Assembly: GCA_964529265.1 (NCBI GenBank)
Contig: CAZGVW010000147.1
Coordinates: 1-29,341 of the forward strand
DNA length: 29,341 bases
From: CAZGVW01 sp964529265
GTDB lineage: Bacteria > Planctomycetota > Phycisphaerae > Phycisphaerales > UBA1924
Reading direction: 5' to 3'
Shown here: positions 23,475 to 29,341 of the stretch, piece after piece
How the letters are laid out: each line of letters opens with the position of its first letter
Position numbering within the stretch: position 1 is the stretch's first letter
Position numbers and translations under genes: made by a program
Notes under the pieces: generated by a model
Databases searched by the model: none
Told to the model about the DNA's origin: nothing
The model's input: the letters and a program-made list of their open reading frames with translations, nothing else

Positions 23475-26400
23475 ATGAAGATTGGGATGTTGGTCGGAGC
23501 CGTTGGCCTGGCTCTGGCCGGAGCTGCTCAGGCGGATCGGGGCACGACCGTTCGTGCTCAGATGCTGCACATGAGCGACACGCAGCAGCTCTCGGTCTTT
23601 GCGCCAGAGACTGATCCAAGCGCTCCGAGGATCTCACCTGAGCAGTGGGAAGAAATTCGCAAGGAGCGCCTCCAGGCGATTGGCCGCCCGGGCAGCGCCC
23701 GCTTCAAGGCAACTGTTGACAGCATCAAGGACCAGATCGATAAGGGCCTGATCAACCCCAGGACCGTGCTTCTCGACTCGACGCAGTGGCTCGAGGCGGA
23801 AGTTGACCCGTCCCATGCCCCGATCACGCCCGCCATCGGCGAGCCCGGCGCGAACTTCTTCGACAGCTCGCGCGGCGTGGATCCGGATCCCCCGTTCGAT
23901 TACTGGGACGGCATGGAGACCTACACGCTCGAGCCCGATCCCTCGGACAACACGTTCACCAACGGGATGAACGCCCAGGTGGGCTGCGGCGGCATCACCG
24001 CGGTCGCGTCGTTCTACTTCGTCGCGGTTGACGAGGCCAACCCCCTCAACAACCCGCAGATCCTTGACAGCTCGCGCGATCCCTTCATGGGCGGCGCGCT
24101 CCCCTGCACCGACGTCAGCCCCGGTGTCCAGGCCGTCATGATGGACGGTCGCGGCAGCCGCGGCGTGCGCATCACGGGCACCTTCCTCGGCTACCGCCTG
24201 CGCACCGGCGATCAGGGAGCCCCTGCCGCCCCGCTGATCTTCGAGGCTCGCGCCGATGCCCCCTACATCAGCATCGTCGACTACTACTTCGGCGACCAGG
24301 AGCAGTACGACTGCCAGAGCCCGTCGTCGACCTTCCAGGGCTTCATCACCTCGCGCGTCTGCATGTCGGGCTATTCGCAGGGCGATCCCTTCGCGGAAGG
24401 CCCCTTCGATGCAACGCTGCGTCCCCAGTTCCTCGGCACGCTGCCGGGCAACTTCACCATCGGTCAGTTCCTCGCCACCCCGGTTGATCCCGCCGTCGGC
24501 CTCCCGACGCTGAAGACCAAGACCGGCGAGTGGTTCTCCGTTGCGACACGCTGCTCCACCAACCAGCTCGAGTGGTGGTGGAAGGACAGCGGCACGGACG
24601 GCTCCGACGCCATCCTCATCGATGACCCGGGCGATGTGCCTTTGTTCGAGTCCGGGTGGGCCCGCGTGTTCCCGGGTCGCGATCCCGGCACGCCCACGCC
24701 CCTCCGCGGCGTCACCACGTGGGAAGGCTACGGCTTCTGCGTCGATCAGTTCGGCGACCCCGCCGACGATCCGGCGCCCGTGCCCGCAGGCCAGACCTGC
24801 GACAACACGTTCTCGATCGTGGGCGGCGACCCCGATCCCGTCATGTTCCCCGATCTGCCTCGTCCGGGTTGGGTTCCCACGAACCACTTCATGGACAACT
24901 GGATCGTGATCGGCGAGACCCTCGAGGTCCCCGCTCAGCCCAAGGCTCGCATCCCCTACAAGGACGACATCGAGCGCTACGTCGGTGGCTCGCTCCTGGC
25001 CTTCCAGGGCACCACCTGGACCGACAACCTCTCCAGCCGCGCAGTCATCGCGGTCGGCAGCAGCACCAACACCACGCTGCCTCCGGGCTCCGATGGCGAC
25101 GGCATGCCGATGCAGTCGATCCTCCAGGAGAACGTGCTCGAAGACTCCTTCATGCGTGAGGAGTTCCAGTCGAACACGCCCATCGATCCCTGGCGGCCCC
25201 AGGCCCAGCCCGGCGCCCCGGTCGTGGTCCAGTGCAACATCGGCCTGACCAACACGACGACCGCCCGCGCCTTCCTGGCGACGGACGCGGCCGCCGACGG
25301 CAGCACCGAGTTCCTCCTTCTGGGCGCAACCGGCGCGAACGATCTCACCGATCCTCGCGCTCACATCCGCCTCCCCAACCCGCTCTTCGATGACACGATG
25401 CCGACGTCGTCCATCGCGCGCGTCGATGACGTGCCCGATCTGGCGGACAACCCCCTCAACATCAACTATCCCACCACCTTCAACTTCCTCGGCCTCGTCG
25501 GCCCCCCCGGCTCCTTCGACTTCATGACCTGCGTCCTGACGCTCCACGGCGATGGCACGGCCGAGTGGAGCATCAACGGCACGACGCTCGTGTTCGACGC
25601 GGCGTTCTACTCCATGGATCCGGCGCTCGAGCAGGAACTGATCGATGCGTCGCTCCTCCACGGCGGCACGGGCACGGCCCCCTACACCGTCTTCCTCTCA
25701 CCGCAGCGCACGCTTGACCAGGTCAACTACTGGTCCGGCAACAACCGCGGCGGCTTCTTCGACGGCCTCTACGTCGATGACGTGTGCATCGACGCCGACA
25801 TCCGCAACCCCGGCCCCGGCCCCCTCTTCGAACTCCCCTACTGCGACGATTTCGAGTGCTACAACCTCGACGAGGGTCTCTCCGATCAGGGCGATACCCC
25901 GTTCGTCTCCGCGGCCAGCGTGAACGACGCCAACCTCAACCTCGAGGATCGCGCGCTCCTCGCCAGCAACTCCACCGCCTCGTTCCCCGCGAACACGCTG
26001 TGGTGCTGCTACACGGTCCAGGAACTCATCCCGGCCGTGGACCGCAAGGGCAACGTTCTTCCCGATGAGTGGGGCGTTGAAGTCGGCGACCTCATCTACG
26101 TCCAGAAGCCCGCAGGCGAGCCCGGTTTCGTCTGCCCGGATCCGGCCGACAACGTCGGGCGCGCCAACTTCGTGCTGCTCGACCCCGCGGAGACCGATCC
26201 GCTCACGCCCTGCTTCGTCCGCGTCGGCTCACCGACCGATATCATGAGCAGCGGCGCCGAAGCCGATTTCCGCACCACCAACGATCGCTACGACCCCGCG
26301 ACCCTCTTCTGCCGCTACCAGCTCAAGACCGCCTTCACCGGCGAGCCCGATCCTTCAATGGGCGGCGATCCCTTCACATGCCCCAACTGGGCCGTCAACT

Positions 26401-28223
26401 CCTTCATCGCCGTCGATCAGCTCTTTGCTGTCGGCGATGACGGCGTCTCCGGCTGCCCCGGCGACCTGATGGCCGACACCGCCGTTGCGCTCTTCGACAA
26501 CATGGAGTGCGTGACGTGCACCGCCACCTGGCGCCTTGTTTCCTCGGTCGTGCCCATGGGCGGCGGCGATCCTGTCGGCGGCGCGGTTCCCGCGGTGGCC
26601 GGCGATATCCGCAACGTGGGTCTCGATTCCGATCCCATCTCGATCTGGACCGACCTCATCAACGCCACCTTCGCGGCCGGCGGCTCCGGCGGCGATGGCT
26701 GGGTCCGAAACGGTCAGGACGAGATGGACGATGTCCTCGCCGCGAGCATCGATGCTGCCGGCGAGTTCGGTCAGGTCGGCGCCTTCATCAACAACAACTC
26801 CAACGCCGACGATCAGGCGTCCCTCCGCTTCAGCGGAATCGCCCTGCTCCCCTCGGCCGCGGCCAATGCTTCGGATCAGCCGAACCCCGGCGATCCCTCC
26901 AACGACGTGATCGGCGCCTGGGACGTCTACGTTCAGGACACCAACACCCGCAACGTCTATCGCCTCGAAGGCGACAATGACAACGGGCCCATGGGCGGCG
27001 GCATCGCCGTCTCCGTCCGTCTCGGCGGCACCGACACCTTCGACGGCGTCGCGTCCAACGAGATCGCTGTTGAAGTCCCGAACCCGGTGATGGGCGGCTT
27101 CCCGCCCCCGCCGGCGTTCATCTGGCAGAGCACCGGCATCCAGGTTGTCACCGGTCAGTGGGTGCGCGTCCGCGCTCGCATTGACGTCGATGGCAACTTC
27201 TCCCTCGGCATGAACACCGTCGGCGACCCCATGGGCCCCGGCGATGACACCGTCGATGGCAACTTCGATGACACCGCCATGGGCGCTCACGCCAATGCCG
27301 TGCTCATCGCCACCGGCGTCTCTCGCGACACGGATCCGGACACCGGCGCCCCCATCAACACCATCGATACCTTCAGCGTTCTGCAGGGCTTCGATGATGA
27401 GGGCGACGGCGTGGCCTCTCTCGGCGCAGTCACCGTCATCTCCAAGGGTGAGGCGGCGGCGCGTCCGGGCGGCCTCGGTCGCTTCGATTTCTGCTTCTAT
27501 CAGGTCTCCAGCGTTGACGCCGGCGCCACCGGGCCGATGATCGCCCCGGTTGACATCCTCACGGGTGACGTTATCGACGATAACCCGCCCGCCGGATTCG
27601 ACGGCGATCAGCGCATCATCTCCGCCAACGACAATGACATCATCGCCGTCGCCTTCAACGCCGGCATGGGTGTCACGAGCATCGATACCTGCCCGCCCAA
27701 CGGCATGTTCGAGTTCGAGGACGGCGGAATGACAGCCCTGTCCACCGGCACGTGGTTCTTGACGGGCCGCCCGGACATCGAAACCTCGGCGCTCCCGCCC
27801 CGCGGCGGCATCCAGAACGCCGATGGCATCGTCGACGGCGACGCCTACAACTTCGGCGTGCTCGGCGGCTACCCGCTGCCGCTTCCCGGCCCGAGCAACC
27901 CCACGCCGCCGCCCTACCGCAACATCCTTCTCGCCAACTTCGTGGAGATCCCGACGCTCCCCGAGCCCGAGCTCAACTCGAAGTGGTGGATCGATAACTT
28001 CAAGCTCCAGCTCCTCCCGGGTGTGGTCTTCATTCCGTGCCCGTGGGATCTCAACGGCGATGGCATGGTCGGCTCGTCCGACGTCGCCTTCCTGCTGGGC
28101 TCCTGGGGACCGGTTGTTCCTCCGGGTCCGCCGTTTGATCCGGCTGACTTCAACGAGGACAACAACGTCAACTCCGGCGACCTTGCCCAGATGCTCGGCG
28201 CCTGGGGACCCTGCCCGATGTGA
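23475..28223 (+). CDS. Giant secreted multi-module protein with two C-terminal dockerin-like repeats
   Basis: 1582 residues. ATG 23475 has AGGAG about 6 bases upstream and opens a signal peptide (MKIGMLVGAVGLALAGAAQA-D). The frame continues open upstream, but that part is the structured leader. Residues 45-125 are a charged helical pro-like region. Then come at least four modules with a shared opening: YWDGMETY (143), YKDDIERY (495), YCDDFECY (789) and FDNMECV (1007). This opening is common in planctomycete surface proteins with a lectin/LamG-like beta-sandwich, so I infer such folds. The protein is very rich in Asp, Pro, Gly and Asn and has many Cys. The end carries two Ca-binding dockerin-like repeats: DLNGDGMVGSSDVAFLLGSWG (from D1525) and DFNEDNNVNSGDLAQMLGAWG (from D1558), then CPM. 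No enzymatic motif is recognised. Stands alone, with its own leader and terminator. Confidence 0.88.
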   Translation: MKIGMLVGAVGLALAGAAQADRGTTVRAQMLHMSDTQQLSVFAPETDPSAPRISPEQWEEIRKERLQAIGRPGSARFKATVDSIKDQIDKGLINPRTVLLDSTQWLEAEVDPSHAPITPAIGEPGANFFDSSRGVDPDPPFDYWDGMETYTLEPDPSDNTFTNGMNAQVGCGGITAVASFYFVAVDEANPLNNPQILDSSRDPFMGGALPCTDVSPGVQAVMMDGRGSRGVRITGTFLGYRLRTGDQGAPAAPLIFEARADAPYISIVDYYFGDQEQYDCQSPSSTFQGFITSRVCMSGYSQGDPFAEGPFDATLRPQFLGTLPGNFTIGQFLATPVDPAVGLPTLKTKTGEWFSVATRCSTNQLEWWWKDSGTDGSDAILIDDPGDVPLFESGWARVFPGRDPGTPTPLRGVTTWEGYGFCVDQFGDPADDPAPVPAGQTCDNTFSIVGGDPDPVMFPDLPRPGWVPTNHFMDNWIVIGETLEVPAQPKARIPYKDDIERYVGGSLLAFQGTTWTDNLSSRAVIAVGSSTNTTLPPGSDGDGMPMQSILQENVLEDSFMREEFQSNTPIDPWRPQAQPGAPVVVQCNIGLTNTTTARAFLATDAAADGSTEFLLLGATGANDLTDPRAHIRLPNPLFDDTMPTSSIARVDDVPDLADNPLNINYPTTFNFLGLVGPPGSFDFMTCVLTLHGDGTAEWSINGTTLVFDAAFYSMDPALEQELIDASLLHGGTGTAPYTVFLSPQRTLDQVNYWSGNNRGGFFDGLYVDDVCIDADIRNPGPGPLFELPYCDDFECYNLDEGLSDQGDTPFVSAASVNDANLNLEDRALLASNSTASFPANTLWCCYTVQELIPAVDRKGNVLPDEWGVEVGDLIYVQKPAGEPGFVCPDPADNVGRANFVLLDPAETDPLTPCFVRVGSPTDIMSSGAEADFRTTNDRYDPATLFCRYQLKTAFTGEPDPSMGGDPFTCPNWAVNSFIAVDQLFAVGDDGVSGCPGDLMADTAVALFDNMECVTCTATWRLVSSVVPMGGGDPVGGAVPAVAGDIRNVGLDSDPISIWTDLINATFAAGGSGGDGWVRNGQDEMDDVLAASIDAAGEFGQVGAFINNNSNADDQASLRFSGIALLPSAAANASDQPNPGDPSNDVIGAWDVYVQDTNTRNVYRLEGDNDNGPMGGGIAVSVRLGGTDTFDGVASNEIAVEVPNPVMGGFPPPPAFIWQSTGIQVVTGQWVRVRARIDVDGNFSLGMNTVGDPMGPGDDTVDGNFDDTAMGAHANAVLIATGVSRDTDPDTGAPINTIDTFSVLQGFDDEGDGVASLGAVTVISKGEAAARPGGLGRFDFCFYQVSSVDAGATGPMIAPVDILTGDVIDDNPPAGFDGDQRIISANDNDIIAVAFNAGMGVTSIDTCPPNGMFEFEDGGMTALSTGTWFLTGRPDIETSALPPRGGIQNADGIVDGDAYNFGVLGGYPLPLPGPSNPTPPPYRNILLANFVEIPTLPEPELNSKWWIDNFKLQLLPGVVFIPCPWDLNGDGMVGSSDVAFLLGSWGPVVPPGPPFDPADFNEDNNVNSGDLAQMLGAWGPCPM

Positions 28224-28270
28224 TTGAAGTCTCGTGAGCGGATGACCTGTCCGCTCTGATTCGAAACCTC

Positions 28271-28304
28271 AAACGCCGCGGGAGAAATCCCGCGGCGTTT
28301 CTTC
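28271..28304 (+). terminator. Strong rho-independent terminator of the 1582-residue protein gene
   Basis: AAACGCCGCGGGA-GAAA-TCCCGCGGCGTTT is a perfect 13-bp stem capped by a GAAA tetraloop, followed by CTTCTT. It lies 47 bases after the stop codon. Confidence 0.92.
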
Positions 28305-28306
28305 TT

Positions 28307-28349
28307 GGTGGCACAGGCGTCCCCGCCTGTGTCCGGCCCGACAGGGCCG
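28307..28349 (+). repeat. REP-like hairpin pair after the terminator
   Basis: GGTGG is followed by CACAGGC-GTCCCC-GCCTGTG (28312-28331) and then by CGGCCC-GACA-GGGCCG (28334-28349). The GGTGG-plus-inverted-repeat layout echoes the 34-bp repeats at 16430-16525. It sits in the 128-base gap between the terminator and the pseudokinase stop codon; the rest of the gap shows no gene. Confidence 0.6.
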
Positions 28350-28432
28350 AGCAAGACCACCAACGCGCACCAGCAGCGCGCACAAACACCCCCGCAGCCC
28401 CGCCGCGCGCCCGGCACATCACCACACTCGCT

Positions 28433-29305
28433 TCACTTCCCCCGACGAATCCGCGCTTCCGCAACGCGACCCCACCGCCGCGCCGTCGCCGCCACGCGCG
28501 ATTCCATCATCCGCGCATCCCGCGGCAGCGCCTTCAGCGCCTCCGCCCCGCCCACAAACGCGCCGGCCCCATCCCCCTCCGCCGCCGCGATCCACACGCG
28601 CCACCGCGCCGAAAACCGCGGCCCATCGATATTCCCATTCACCCCCGCAATCGCCCGCGCCACACGCGCCAGACTCCCCACCTGCGCCCGAGCATCCTCC
28701 GCCGACCCCGCCCGCCCCGAAATCAGCCGCTCGAGCCCGAACAGCTCCAGCGCCACCGACCCGCGCCGGTCCACAACCACGTCATCCAGCCCGAACGCCC
28801 CGTGCGTCACGCCCTTCCGCTCCGCCGCGGCCAGGGCCTCCGCCAGTTGCTCCACCACCCGGGCCGCCTCCAGGGCCGGCATGACGCCGCCCTTTTCCTT
28901 CAGCAGGGCCCGAAGCGTGCGGACGCCCTCGCGGCCGCCGACGTGCCGGGTGGCCACCCAGGGCCGTCCTCCGCCCGCCACGCCCGCCGCCTCCGGCCCC
29001 AGGACGTGGGGAGCGCCAAGGCGGCGTAAAGTGCGCACGGCGGTTGAAAAAGCGTCAATTGAGGGCGAAATTCCCGGCGCCAGGCGGTGGATGATGTGCG
29101 GCGTCAAGTCCACCCGCCGCCGGGCCAGCCAGCGATCGCCGACCCTCCCCGGCGGCAGCCGCTTCAGGATCGTGAACGCCCCGAACTCGCCCAGCGTCTC
29201 CCACGGGCCGATCGAGGCGTGGTCGCGGCGCGGCGCAAGGCCACTGCGCGCGAGGGGGCGCGGGTCAATCTCGATCGAAACCGGGCTTTTGGCGTGTGCG
29301 CTCAC
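28433..29305 (-). CDS. Pseudokinase (Ser/Thr kinase fold without catalytic residues)
   Basis: 290 residues from GTG 29305; the frame is still open at the window edge, so the true start may lie outside. The sequence follows a bacterial Ser/Thr kinase: N-lobe WETLGEFGAFTILKRLPPGRVGDRWLARR, hinge RPWVATRHVGGREGVRTLRALLKEKG, then AARVVEQLAEALAAAERKGVTHGAFGLDDVVVDRRGSVALELFGLERL. Aligned to HRDLKPEN, the loop reads H168-G-A-F-G-L-D-D175: catalytic Asp is Ala170, the Lys is Gly172, the Asn is Asp175. DFG is L188-F-G, and the VAIK lysine is His73. All four catalytic positions are lost, so it cannot transfer phosphate by the usual mechanism; a binding or scaffold role is likely. The C-terminal 90 residues are Ala/Arg-rich helices with no recognised domain. 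Confidence 0.8.
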   Translation of the reverse strand: MSAHAKSPVSIEIDPRPLARSGLAPRRDHASIGPWETLGEFGAFTILKRLPPGRVGDRWLARRRVDLTPHIIHRLAPGISPSIDAFSTAVRTLRRLGAPHVLGPEAAGVAGGGRPWVATRHVGGREGVRTLRALLKEKGGVMPALEAARVVEQLAEALAAAERKGVTHGAFGLDDVVVDRRGSVALELFGLERLISGRAGSAEDARAQVGSLARVARAIAGVNGNIDGPRFSARWRVWIAAAEGDGAGAFVGGAEALKALPRDARMMESRVAATARRWGRVAEARIRRGK

Positions 29306-29341
29306 GAAATTCGAACGTGTGCGCCCCGAAACAGCGGTTTC

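Noticed and set aside
23634..25661. Minus-strand ORF of 675 residues opposite the large secreted protein
   Set aside because: The plus frame has a signal peptide, ribosome site and dockerin-like end; the reverse frame has none.

Overview
The window is about 29 kb of very GC-rich DNA (GC-ending codons throughout) and looks like a chromosome segment of a planctomycete, probably of the Phycisphaerae type. The signs are an ECF sigma factor overlapping a Ser/Thr kinase with TPR repeats, a prepilin-like protein with an FADGH end motif, secreted proteins ending in short dockerin-like LNGDG...LGSWG modules, and a large secreted protein built from modules that start with a D-x-x-E-x-Y motif. No phage, transposase, CRISPR array or biosynthetic cluster was seen. 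The phylum call is inference from gene content, not from a marker gene.

Layout. (1) 45-136: tRNA-Ser(GCU). (2) 380-1525 (-): secreted beta-helix protein with a dockerin-like end. (3) 1797-5182 (+): ECF sigma factor and transmembrane Ser/Thr kinase, overlapping by ATGA. (4) 5293-8948: pseudopilin-like protein, Gly-rich membrane protein, membrane protein with a helical tail, cupin, and MBL-fold hydrolase. (5) 9062-13744 (+): four-gene manganese/iron-type ABC importer operon (binding protein, ATPase, two permeases), followed convergently by mntR (13736-14167, -). (6) 14257-19194 (+): alpha/beta hydrolase, secreted thioredoxin-fold protein, a three-copy hairpin repeat and terminator, an MFS exporter and a stand-alone trpB. 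(7) 19197-22837: TPR protein (-) and secreted HEAT-like protein (+), divergent. (8) 22838-23474: structured non-coding leader. (9) 23475-28223: a 1582-residue secreted protein, then a strong terminator. (10) 28433-29305 (-): a pseudokinase at the window edge.

Most interesting system: the metal importer. Both permeases carry an additional C-terminal domain that reads as a complete DtxR-family winged helix plus metal-binding/dimerisation domain, with liganding residues in DtxR register. A separate classical MntR lies at the operon's end. The operon promoter carries two copies of GTAGC-N4-GCTAC, which resembles the core of the MntR box known from E. coli. This suggests two layers of metal feedback: transcriptional through MntR, and possibly post-translational through the fused sensor domains.

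Other points of interest: the sigma factor lacks the usual acidic stretch in region 2.2 and has a Thr there next to a kinase gene. Three genes share the spacing TAC(C/A)(A/G)T-N7-ATG, suggesting leaderless transcripts. A degenerate kinase has lost every catalytic residue.
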